Assembly: GCA_009923345.1 (NCBI GenBank)
Contig: RFTR01000033.1
Coordinates: forward strand, 1-14,010
Direction of reading: 5' to 3'
Length of the DNA stretch: 14,010 nucleotides
Origin: Betaproteobacteria bacterium
GTDB lineage: Bacteria; Pseudomonadota; Gammaproteobacteria; Burkholderiales; Burkholderiaceae_C
Shown: piece after piece, positions 8,195 to 14,010 of the stretch
How positions within the stretch are numbered: position 1 is the first letter of the stretch
Layout: each line of letters starts with the position of its first letter
The notes under the pieces: generated by a model
Database searches by the model: none
The model's input: the letters and a program-made list of their open reading frames with translations, nothing else
Told to the model about the DNA's origin: nothing
Translations under genes and position numbers: made by a program

Positions 8195-10098
8195 ACTTTG
8201 CGCCCCATCAACTTCCATGTGCCGGCAATGCCATGTGGAAACACCAGTACGAGTAACAACATCACGCCACCCAGCACTGCACGCCAATAGTCTGTGCTGC
8301 GCGCCAGGGTGTCTTGCAACACCGTGAAAGAAAAAGCGCCCACGATAGGCCCTGCAGTGGCATGGATGCCGCCCAATAAGACCATTACCAAAGCATCTAC
8401 CGATTTGGGTATACCCATCACATCTGGCGAAATGCTCCCTTTAGAAAATGCAAACAAAGCGCCAGCTAAACCTGCAAAGCCCGCAGAAATTACAAAACCC
8501 CACCACTGCACCCAAGCAATGTTCAATCCCATCGCTTGCGCGCGCATAGGCGCATCGCGACTTGCACGCATGGCATACCCCAGTGGTGCACGCAAGATAT
8601 GTTGCAAGATCAAAACGCCACACACAGTCAATCCAAGTGCCAACCCATAAAAACTATTTTTGTCTTGCCAAGTTGCGTCAGGCCACACGCCATTAAGACC
8701 ATTGCTACCACCCGTCAAGTCGTCCCATTGAAAACATACCGACCAAACAATTTGTGCGAAAGCCAATGTCAACATAGCCAAATACACGCCTGACAAACGC
8801 ACGGCAAACCAAGCCAGTGGAATTGCACAGGCTGCGCTGATCAGCGGCGCCATCCAAAGTACTTGCTCTGTAGGCAGTCCTTCACGCAAGACCAACAATG
8901 CCGCGGCATAGGCGCCAATACCAAAATAAGCGGCGTGTCCAAACGAATGCATGCCCGCTGGACCCATGATGAAGTGCAAGCTCGCGGCAAACAAGACTGC
9001 TATCAGTACATCAATTCCCAGTACTACGCCATACGACATATTCGTCATCAACATGGGCCACATAACGGCCAGAGCGATCACAGTAATCCAAGCCATCCAG
9101 GCCAAGCCATTCGCCGTCGCTGTTTGGGCAGACGACTCTGCTTGCATCACAGCGGTACGAGAAACGCCCAACGGTTTACCCAGTAAGCCCCATGGCCGCA
9201 CCATCAAAACCAAAGCCATCACGACAAATTCGGCGACCAGCGTGAGTTTAGAAAAAGCAATGGACAAGCCGCCTAACTCCACCGTGCCAATGGCGACACA
9301 CAATGCTTTCACTTCGGCAATCAACAGCGCCGCAATAAAGGCTCCGGGAATGGAGCCCATACCGCCAACCACCACCACCACAAATGCATCACTGATAGTG
9401 ACCATATCTAAACCTACATGCGCAGGCTCGCGCGGCAACTGCAAAGCGCCACCCCAGCCTGCAAGCGCACAACCTAATGCGAATACGCTGGTAAATAAAT
9501 AACGCGGATTAACGCCTAAGGCGCCTAGCATTTCGCGGTCTTGGGTCGCGGCACGCACCAACACACCAAATCGGGTGCGTTGTAACAAGTGCCACAAAAC
9601 CCATAAGACCAGAGGACCTACGCCAATTAAAAATAAGTCGTAACTCGGAACCAAGCGACCGAAGATGTCTACCGCGCCAGTTAAACCAGGAGCGCGAGGC
9701 CCCAGTAAATCTTCTGGCCCCCAGAGCCAAAGTGCTGCATCTTGCACGATCAAGGCAAAAGCAAAAGTTGCCAGTAGTTGAAACAATTCTGGGGCTTGGT
9801 AAATGCGTCGCAATATCGCAACTTCAAATGCAGCACCTATTGCACCCGTCACAAGCCCTGTGCAAAGCAAAAGCAAAAAAAACACGGCGGTGTTTGGCGC
9901 ATAAGGTGCAAGCCATGGCATCGCATGTGCAACCAATGAATACGCTACATACACGCCCAACATGAAAAAAGAACCATGCGCGAAGTTCACCACGCGCGTC
10001 ACGCCAAAAATCAACGACAAGCCTGCAGCCACCAAAAACAAAGAGGAAGCAGAAGCCAAGCCATTGATAGCTTGAACCAGAAAGGCGGATATCTCCAA
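8191..10098 (-). CDS. Fused LivH-LivM ABC transporter permease
   Basis: One 635-residue chain carries both membrane subunits of a HAAT importer, normally two proteins of about 300 residues each. Residues 1 to about 310 are LivH-like (GLSLIFGVTRVVNFAHGSFFM; cytoplasmic coupling loop RAATQDREMLGALGVNP, 182-198). Residues about 345-635 are LivM-like (SLHFIMGPAGMHSFGHAAYFG; coupling loop RASRDAPMRAQAMGLN, 511-526; VMVLLGGIHATAGPIVGA). A linker rich in Ala, Ser, Thr and Gln (about 311-332) joins them with no stop or frameshift, so the fusion is a genuine single frame. The start is TTG 10098: it gives an N-terminus matching LivH, no ATG or GTG exists between it and the in-frame stop upstream (10150-10152), and AGGTG at 10106-10110 is a usable ribosome site 7 bases away. 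The binding-protein gene lies 63 bases upstream; livG overlaps downstream. Confidence 0.92.
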   Translation of the reverse strand: MEISAFLVQAINGLASASSLFLVAAGLSLIFGVTRVVNFAHGSFFMLGVYVAYSLVAHAMPWLAPYAPNTAVFFLLLLCTGLVTGAIGAAFEVAILRRIYQAPELFQLLATFAFALIVQDAALWLWGPEDLLGPRAPGLTGAVDIFGRLVPSYDLFLIGVGPLVLWVLWHLLQRTRFGVLVRAATQDREMLGALGVNPRYLFTSVFALGCALAGWGGALQLPREPAHVGLDMVTISDAFVVVVVGGMGSIPGAFIAALLIAEVKALCVAIGTVELGGLSIAFSKLTLVAEFVVMALVLMVRPWGLLGKPLGVSRTAVMQAESSAQTATANGLAWMAWITVIALAVMWPMLMTNMSYGVVLGIDVLIAVLFAASLHFIMGPAGMHSFGHAAYFGIGAYAAALLVLREGLPTEQVLWMAPLISAACAIPLAWFAVRLSGVYLAMLTLAFAQIVWSVCFQWDDLTGGSNGLNGVWPDATWQDKNSFYGLALGLTVCGVLILQHILRAPLGYAMRASRDAPMRAQAMGLNIAWVQWWGFVISAGFAGLAGALFAFSKGSISPDVMGIPKSVDALVMVLLGGIHATAGPIVGAFSFTVLQDTLARSTDYWRAVLGGVMLLLVLVFPHGIAGTWKLMGRKV

Positions 10099-10105
10099 GA
10101 GGGGG

Positions 10106-10110
10106 CACCT
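10106..10110 (-). promoter_or_regulatory. Ribosome binding site for the TTG start of the fused permease
   Basis: AGGTG (minus strand) lies 7 bases before TTG 10098 and can pair with the 16S tail. It supports the non-ATG start, because no other start codon is available near the LivH-like N-terminus. Confidence 0.5.
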
Positions 10111-10124
10111 TGTATGTGTTGGCG

Positions 10125-10153
10125 TTGATGCTTTGGCCCTTGGCCTGCATCAA
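10125..10153 (-). promoter_or_regulatory. Intercistronic stem-loop after the binding-protein gene
   Basis: Perfect 7-base arms (TTGATGC at 10125-10131 and GCATCAA at 10147-10153) enclose a second GGCC/GGCC stem (10135-10138 with 10142-10145) around a 3-base loop. It begins 8 bases after the binding-protein stop. There is no T-run, so it is not a classical terminator. By analogy with other binding-protein operons it may protect the upstream mRNA end or cause partial termination, raising receptor over permease levels (inference). Confidence 0.5.
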
Positions 10154-10161
10154 TAAAGACA

Positions 10162-11355
10162 CTAGTCTAGTGGACGCAATTTTTTCACATCGGCATCACT
10201 AGGCTGCACGCTGGAGCCATCGATATAGCGATAGTCGACCATGATGCCTTTACCGCCTTCATTTTTTGTACGACCTAAAAACGCACCCATGGTCGATTGG
10301 TGGTCTTGGGGTCTGAACATGGCAGGGCCGTAGGGTGTGTTGAAGCGCAAACCGCGAAAAGCGCTAACCAGCTTCTCGCTGTCTGTGCTTTGTGCTTTGG
10401 TAATTCCGGCTGCCAAGGCTTGGATCATGCTGTAACCCACGACTGAACCTAGTCGTGGATGGTCGTTGTACTTGCGGTGGTAAGCCAAGAAAAATGCTTT
10501 GTGCTCAGGTGTTTGAATGCCATACCAAGGATAGCCCGTGACGATCCAGCCGTTGGGTGTCTCGTCTTTCAATGGCTCCAGGTATTCGGGCTCTCCTGTT
10601 AACAGGCTCACCACCTCGCGACCTTGGAACAAACCGCGCGTATTACCTTCACGCACAAACTTGGCGAGATCGGTTGCGAAAAGCACATTAAAAATAGCAT
10701 CGGGTTTTGCATCTGCAAGAGCTTGTGCTACAGAACCACCATCTACTTTGCCCAATGCGGGGGCTTGTTCTGCCACAAACTCCACATCCGGTTGAGCGGC
10801 CTTTAACAACTGTTTGAAAGTGGCCGCAGCCGATTGGCCATATTCGTAATTCGGGTAGACCACTGCCCAACGTTTTTTCTTGAGCTTTGCAGCTTCGGGC
10901 ACTAGCATCGCCACTTGCATATAGGTGGAGGCGCGTAAACGGAAGGTGTACTTGTTGCCGTTTTGCCAAACTATTTTGTCGGTGAGCGGTTCGCCCGCCA
11001 AGAAAAACACTTTACGTTGTTTGGCGAAGTCGCCTAGAGCCAAACCAATGTGCGATAAAAAGGCGCCCGACAATACGTCGACTTTTTCACGGCTGAGCAA
11101 CTCTTCTGCGGCACGCACAGCGTCACCGGGGGACGCGTTATCGTCCCGCGTGACGAGCTGCAATTTTTTTCCGTTGACGCCACCGGCTGCGTTGATTTCC
11201 TCAACGGCCAATTCCATGCCTTTTTTATAGGGCTCTAAAAAAGCAGGTTGCGCTTTATAACTGTTGACCTCACCAATTTTGATGATGCCTTGCGAAAAAG
11301 CCGAAGAAGAAAAAAAGCTGGCCAGTGCCGTCAAAAACAGCGCATAGATTTTCAT
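10162..11355 (-). CDS. HAAT-family ABC transporter substrate-binding protein (LivJ/LivK-like, type I periplasmic fold)
   Basis: The periplasmic receptor of the importer, 397 residues. A Sec signal peptide is clear: Lys2, a hydrophobic stretch IYALFLTALASFF, and a probable cut after AFS at residues 19-21. The mature protein starts with a leucine-binding-protein-like lobe (IKIGEVNSYK), EPYKKGMELAVEEINAAGG (41-59), GKKLQLVTRDD and a VDVLSGAFLSH ligand-lobe segment. These are typical of the Peripla_BP_6 family. Such proteins bind branched-chain or other amino acids, urea, amides or aromatic acids, and the sequence does not say which. ATG 11355 lies only 7 bases after the pckG stop, and those 7 bases are all T on the coding strand with no Shine-Dalgarno site upstream. 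Expression may therefore depend on pckG transcription and ribosomes. A hairpin follows the stop. Confidence 0.92.
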   Translation of the reverse strand: MKIYALFLTALASFFSSSAFSQGIIKIGEVNSYKAQPAFLEPYKKGMELAVEEINAAGGVNGKKLQLVTRDDNASPGDAVRAAEELLSREKVDVLSGAFLSHIGLALGDFAKQRKVFFLAGEPLTDKIVWQNGNKYTFRLRASTYMQVAMLVPEAAKLKKKRWAVVYPNYEYGQSAAATFKQLLKAAQPDVEFVAEQAPALGKVDGGSVAQALADAKPDAIFNVLFATDLAKFVREGNTRGLFQGREVVSLLTGEPEYLEPLKDETPNGWIVTGYPWYGIQTPEHKAFFLAYHRKYNDHPRLGSVVGYSMIQALAAGITKAQSTDSEKLVSAFRGLRFNTPYGPAMFRPQDHQSTMGAFLGRTKNEGGKGIMVDYRYIDGSSVQPSDADVKKLRPLD

Positions 11356-11362
11356 AAAAAAA

Positions 11363-13195
11363 TTAAGCGTCGAGTCGAACAGCCAATGCGGCTTTGGTGG
11401 CTGTCATCTCAGCAGGTAGGTGGTAAGCCAGCTGTTTGAACAACTCTTCATGTAACTTCAACTCTTCCACCCATGCGGCTTTGTCAATATGGGTGACTGT
11501 TTTGAATTGCTCAGGCGTGAAGCTCAAACCTGTCCATGTGATTTCTTCATAGCTAGGGCTGATGCCAAACACGTTTTCTTTGCCTTTGGCCGAACCTTCG
11601 ATGCGGTCGATCATCCACTTCAACACGCGCATGTTTTCGCCGTACCCTGGCCAAACAAATTTACCGTCTTCACCTTTGCGGAACCAGTTCACGCAATAGA
11701 TAGAAGGTACTTTGGTGCCAGAGGCTTTGAGCGTTTGGCCCATATTGAGCCAATGCTGGAAGTAGTCGCTCATGTTGTAGCCCATGAAAGGCAACATGGC
11801 GAATGGATCGCGGCGTACCACGCCTTGTTGCCCAGCGGCGGCGGCGGTGGTTTCTGATCCCATGGTGGCAGCCATATAGACGCCTTCGGTCCAATTGCGC
11901 GCTTCGGTGACAAGTGGCACGGTGGTCGAGCGACGGCCGCCAAAGATAAACGCGTCAATCGCTACGCCATTGGGGTCGTCCCACTGCGCGTCGAGCGCTG
12001 GGTTATTGGTGGCGGCTACGGTGAAGCGCGCATTGGCGTGTGCCGCTTTGGCACCGGTTTCTTTGGCAATCGCTGGGGTCCAGTCTTTGCCTTGCCAGTC
12101 GATCAAATGGTCTGGCAATTTGCCAGTGTCTTTTTCCATACCTTCCCACCAGACATCACCGTCATCTGTCAGTGCAACGTTGGTGAAGATCACGTTTTTG
12201 TCCAAACTGGCCATGCAGTTGGGGTTGGTGTGGAAGTTGGTGCCGGGTGCGACACCAAAGTAGCCAGCTTCTGGGTTGATCGCGTACAACTTGCCGTCAG
12301 AGTGCGGTTTGATCCATGCGATGTCATCACCGATGGTGGTGACTTTCCAGCCTTTGAATCCTTCTGGTGGCACCAACATCGAGAAATTGGTTTTGCCGCA
12401 AGCGCTAGGGAAAGCCGCTGCCACATGGTATTTTTTGCCTTGAGGATTGGTCACGCCCAAAATGAGCATGTGCTCTGCTAACCAACCTTGGTCGCGACCC
12501 ATGTTAGAAGCGATGCGTAAGGCAAAGCACTTCTTACCTAATAAAGCATTGCCACCGTAGCCAGAACCGTAAGACCAGATCTCACGTTTTTCTGGGTAAT
12601 GCACGATGTATTTGATTTTGTTACAAGGCCATTTCACATCGGTTTGGCCAGCGGTCAAAGGTGCGCCCACGGTGTGCACACAAGGAACAAATGCACCGTC
12701 TGTGCCGATCACGTCATACACGGCTTTGCCCATCCGGGTCATGATGCGTTGGTTAACAGCCACGTAGGCGCTATCTGAGAGTTCGATACCGACATGGGCG
12801 ATGTGTGAGCCCATGGGGCCCATGCTGAAAGGCACCACATACATGGTGCGACCTTTCATGCAGCCGTCAAACAACGGCTGCAAGGTGGCGCGCATCTCGG
12901 CGGGCGCCATCCAGTTATTAGTGGGGCCGGCATCTTCTTTTTTCTCAGAGCAGATATAGGTACGGTCTTCTACGCGCGCTACGTCACTGGGGTCAGACCG
13001 TGCGAGGTAAGAGCCTGGGCGCTTGGCGGGGTTGAGCTTTTTGAAAGTGCCAGCGTCTACCAATTGTTGGCACAGGCGCTGGTATTCCTCTTCACTGCCA
13101 TCGCACCAATAGACGGTGTCTGGTTTGCACAAAGCGGACATCTCGGCTACCCAGGCTATCAGTTTGGGATTTTTTACATAAGCGGGTGCGTTCAT
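11363..13195 (-). CDS. pckG: Phosphoenolpyruvate carboxykinase, GTP-dependent
   Basis: Converts oxaloacetate and GTP to phosphoenolpyruvate, CO2 and GDP (EC 4.1.1.32), the entry step of gluconeogenesis from TCA intermediates, in the cytoplasm. The 610 residues fit the GTP class, not the roughly 530-residue ATP class. Motifs: RTMYVVPFSMGPMGS (116-130), SYGSGYGGNALLGKK (208-222) with substrate and metal contacts, P-loop FPSACGKTNF (262-271) with the class-typical reactive Cys266, TTIGDDIAWI (286-295), and FIFGGRRSTTVPLV (416-429). The start chosen is ATG 13195, with GGAG at 13202-13205 six bases upstream. A TTG at 13207 is in frame but would overlap that ribosome site. The gene is upstream of, and nearly abuts, the importer genes. 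Its leader holds a strong inverted repeat. Confidence 0.96.
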   Translation of the reverse strand: MNAPAYVKNPKLIAWVAEMSALCKPDTVYWCDGSEEEYQRLCQQLVDAGTFKKLNPAKRPGSYLARSDPSDVARVEDRTYICSEKKEDAGPTNNWMAPAEMRATLQPLFDGCMKGRTMYVVPFSMGPMGSHIAHVGIELSDSAYVAVNQRIMTRMGKAVYDVIGTDGAFVPCVHTVGAPLTAGQTDVKWPCNKIKYIVHYPEKREIWSYGSGYGGNALLGKKCFALRIASNMGRDQGWLAEHMLILGVTNPQGKKYHVAAAFPSACGKTNFSMLVPPEGFKGWKVTTIGDDIAWIKPHSDGKLYAINPEAGYFGVAPGTNFHTNPNCMASLDKNVIFTNVALTDDGDVWWEGMEKDTGKLPDHLIDWQGKDWTPAIAKETGAKAAHANARFTVAATNNPALDAQWDDPNGVAIDAFIFGGRRSTTVPLVTEARNWTEGVYMAATMGSETTAAAAGQQGVVRRDPFAMLPFMGYNMSDYFQHWLNMGQTLKASGTKVPSIYCVNWFRKGEDGKFVWPGYGENMRVLKWMIDRIEGSAKGKENVFGISPSYEEITWTGLSFTPEQFKTVTHIDKAAWVEELKLHEELFKQLAYHLPAEMTATKAALAVRLDA

Positions 13196-13201
13196 CAAAG
13201 A

Positions 13202-13205
13202 CTCC
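13202..13205 (-). promoter_or_regulatory. Ribosome binding site deciding the pckG start
   Basis: GGAG on the minus strand lies 6 bases from ATG 13195. The alternative TTG start at 13207 would sit on top of this site, so ATG 13195 is preferred. Confidence 0.7.
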
Positions 13206-13211
13206 AAAGTT

Positions 13212-13263
13212 AAAAATTGAGGTCAAGGTCCTGCGAGAGCTTTGCCAAGACCTTGGCCTCAAT
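13212..13263 (-). promoter_or_regulatory. Terminator-like stem-loop in the pckG leader (possible attenuator or operator)
   Basis: Two 15-base arms, 13216-13230 and 13249-13263, are inverted copies with one mismatch (A-C in the pckG mRNA sense, U-G in the opposite sense), with an 18-base loop. Read toward pckG, the stem ends in a run of five T (13216-13212), resembling an intrinsic terminator about 10 bases before the pckG ribosome site. A shorter dyad GCCAAGACCTTGGC (13244-13257) overlaps one arm and could form a competing hairpin or a protein-binding site. The inverted repeat is seen directly; the role is inferred. Confidence 0.5.
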
Positions 13264-13276
13264 CGTTGTGCACGCT

Positions 13277-13282
13277 TTTATA
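13277..13282 (-). promoter_or_regulatory. Candidate -10 element for pckG
   Basis: TATAAA on the minus strand would place transcription start just before the leader stem-loop. No good -35 hexamer stands at the proper distance, so the site is tentative and may need an activator. TAAAAT further upstream is an alternative. Confidence 0.25.
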
Positions 13283-13366
13283 ACGGGTGCGGCATTTTAA
13301 GAATTTCGTCACTGTTATGCACCCAAATGAATAATAAAAACCAGGGCGTACGTAGAAAAAGGATGT

Positions 13367-13391
13367 AAAAAAAGCGCCTAAAAGGCGCTTT
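13367..13391 (-). terminator. Rho-independent terminator of the 46-residue gene
   Basis: A perfect 9-base stem (AAAGCGCCT at 13371-13379 with AGGCGCTTT at 13383-13391) and a 3-base loop are followed on the minus strand by a T-run continuing to 13367. It lies 53 bases past the stop of the small membrane-protein gene and insulates it from pckG. Confidence 0.88.
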
Positions 13392-13444
13392 AATAAGTAA
13401 TGTCAGACAATTAGAAAGTCGAACTTTTTTGCAAACCCTGAGAC

Positions 13445-13585
13445 TTAAGCCATAAAAACGGCAATAAAAGCTAGCAAGAAAATCAAAACGCCGCCAGCAA
13501 CGGGAAGCACGATAGGCATCAGGGGAACGATGGACTCGACCACGTCTTGTTCGCCGTCATGCGAATGGTCGTTTGCTTGGGACAT
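13445..13585 (-). CDS. Small single-pass membrane protein, 46 residues, function unknown
   Basis: The frame runs from ATG 13585 to TAA 13445, coding 46 residues. A strong ribosome site AGGAG (13591-13595) stands 5 bases before ATG, and an intrinsic terminator follows 53 bases after the stop, so it looks like a complete one-gene transcription unit. Residues 1-18 are polar and acidic with two histidines (MSQANDHSHDGEQDVVES). Residues about 19-45 are uninterruptedly hydrophobic with two central prolines (P24, P28) and a GG (31-32), then FLLAFIAVFMA, fitting one membrane helix with the N-terminus outside or a hairpin-prone segment. I do not recognise the family. Such miniproteins often accompany a larger membrane complex, but none is adjacent: recQ lies 51 bases upstream and pckG follows the terminator. 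Confidence 0.72.
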   Translation of the reverse strand: MSQANDHSHDGEQDVVESIVPLMPIVLPVAGGVLIFLLAFIAVFMA

Positions 13586-13613
13586 AGGTACTCCTAAATA
13601 CATGAATCAACAG

Positions 13614-13644
13614 ATTTTAGTCTACTGGTCTTTTGTTTATTCAA
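13614..13644 (-). promoter_or_regulatory. Candidate promoter of the 46-residue gene
   Basis: Minus-strand TTGAAT (13639-13644, overlapping the recQ stop region) and TAAAAT (13614-13619) form -35/-10-like boxes separated by 19 bases, slightly long. Transcription would start near 13607, about 20 bases before the ATG. Confidence 0.35.
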
Positions 13645-14010
13645 CAGTTGCCACAACCCGTAACACTTCCTCTCCGTAGGCCTCCAACTTCTTCACGCCA
13701 ATTCCGGCAATCCCTTGCAAGCTGTCTAAATCGACAGGACCTGCTTTTGCAATCGCCGCCAAAGTCGCGTCATGAAAAATCACATAAGCAGGCAAGTTGT
13801 GTGACTTGGCCACTTCGCCGCGCCAAGCTTTGAGTGCGTCAAACCGTGCTTGGCCGGTGGCGTCCAGCGGTGTGGGCGTGGGTTTATGCACGCTGCCAGA
13901 GGCGCGGCTTTTCGATTTAATGGTTGCTGGCTTGGAGACGGAAGCACGCAGACGAATCAAGACTTCCCCTTTGAGTACTGCACGTGACCCTTCCGTCAAA
14001 TAGAGCGTGT
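13637..14010 (-). CDS. recQ: ATP-dependent DNA helicase RecQ, C-terminal part with HRDC domain
   Basis: The frame is open to the right edge of the window with no start inside (in-frame residues continue past 13999, reading TLYLTEGSR), so only the last 123 residues are seen. They comprise the end of the RQC winged-helix region (LTEGSRAVLKGEVLIRLR), a basic and Ser/Pro/Thr-rich linker (SKPATIKSKSRASGS), and an HRDC domain with its hallmarks LKAWRGEVAKSHNLPAYVIF, HDATLAAIA and LQGIAGIGVKKLEAYGEE. RecQ is a 3'-5' superfamily-2 helicase in RecFOR recombination and fork repair; HRDC aids DNA binding. The helicase core is outside the window, so intactness cannot be judged. It is upstream of and co-oriented with the 46-residue gene. 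Confidence 0.92.
   Translation of the reverse strand, partial: TLYLTEGSRAVLKGEVLIRLRASVSKPATIKSKSRASGSVHKPTPTPLDATGQARFDALKAWRGEVAKSHNLPAYVIFHDATLAAIAKAGPVDLDSLQGIAGIGVKKLEAYGEEVLRVVATVE

Noticed and set aside
8951..9502. Plus-strand open frame of 183 codons
   Set aside because: Lies wholly antisense to the fused permease, whose protein shows clear LivH/LivM motifs; composition is low-complexity (Ala/Thr/Pro) and no ribosome site precedes it.
11489..12481. Several plus-strand open frames of 120-150 codons antisense to pckG
   Set aside because: Shadows of a highly conserved gene with constrained codon use; no recognisable domain.
13186..13368. Plus-strand 60-codon frame across the pckG leader
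   Set aside because: Overlaps the pckG promoter and hairpin, has no ribosome site and no recognisable protein features.
13415..13430. Plus-strand AAAGT-CGA-ACTTT hairpin with T-run
   Set aside because: Five-base AT-rich stem is unstable, and no plus-strand gene ends there.
1..14010. Search for mobile elements, CRISPR, tRNA/rRNA or defence modules
   Set aside because: No direct repeat arrays, transposase, integrase or tRNA-like signals seen; the genes are housekeeping and transport.

Overview
The window looks like chromosomal core and catabolic DNA from a betaproteobacterium of the order Burkholderiales, most like the Comamonadaceae. This is judged from protein resemblance (glutaryl-CoA dehydrogenase, GTP-dependent PEP carboxykinase, RecQ tail), the stand-alone Bug-type receptor and the fused permease. 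Base composition looks close to half G+C, low for that family, as in some freshwater lineages. I see no phage, transposon, CRISPR or tRNA/rRNA signature. Every stretch longer than about 250 bases carries a gene.

Layout. Plus strand, 1-4159: an acetoacetate-CoA ligase that enters from the left edge, glutaryl-CoA dehydrogenase (gcdH) and a Bug/TctC-type periplasmic binding protein. Minus strand, 4218-5126: an EamA/DMT-family transporter, convergent with the Bug gene. Plus strand, 5161-6732: a PhoD-type phosphatase, divergent from the transporter across 34 bases. Minus strand, 13195 down to 6729: pckG, a branched-chain-amino-acid-type (HAAT) binding protein, a fused LivH-LivM permease, livG and livF, packed tightly enough to be one operon. 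Minus strand, 13585-13445: an unnoticed 46-residue single-pass membrane protein with its own ribosome binding site and terminator. Minus strand at the right edge: the C-terminus of RecQ with its HRDC domain.

How the genes fit together (inference). GcdH yields crotonyl-CoA, which beta-oxidation carries to acetoacetyl-CoA, the same intermediate made by the acetoacetate ligase. PckG draws oxaloacetate out of the TCA cycle for gluconeogenesis, which is needed when growing on amino acids or organic acids. The HAAT transporter and the Bug protein would supply such substrates. The window therefore reads as a scavenging and gluconeogenic neighbourhood, but neither transporter's ligand can be read from sequence.

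There is no clear sign of a wholly new defence or mobile system. The points most worth a second look are the terminator-like stem-loop in the pckG leader, the fusion of pckG transcription to an ABC importer with a 7-nt all-T junction, the 46-residue miniprotein, the intercistronic hairpin after the binding-protein gene, and the overlapping stops of phoD and livF.
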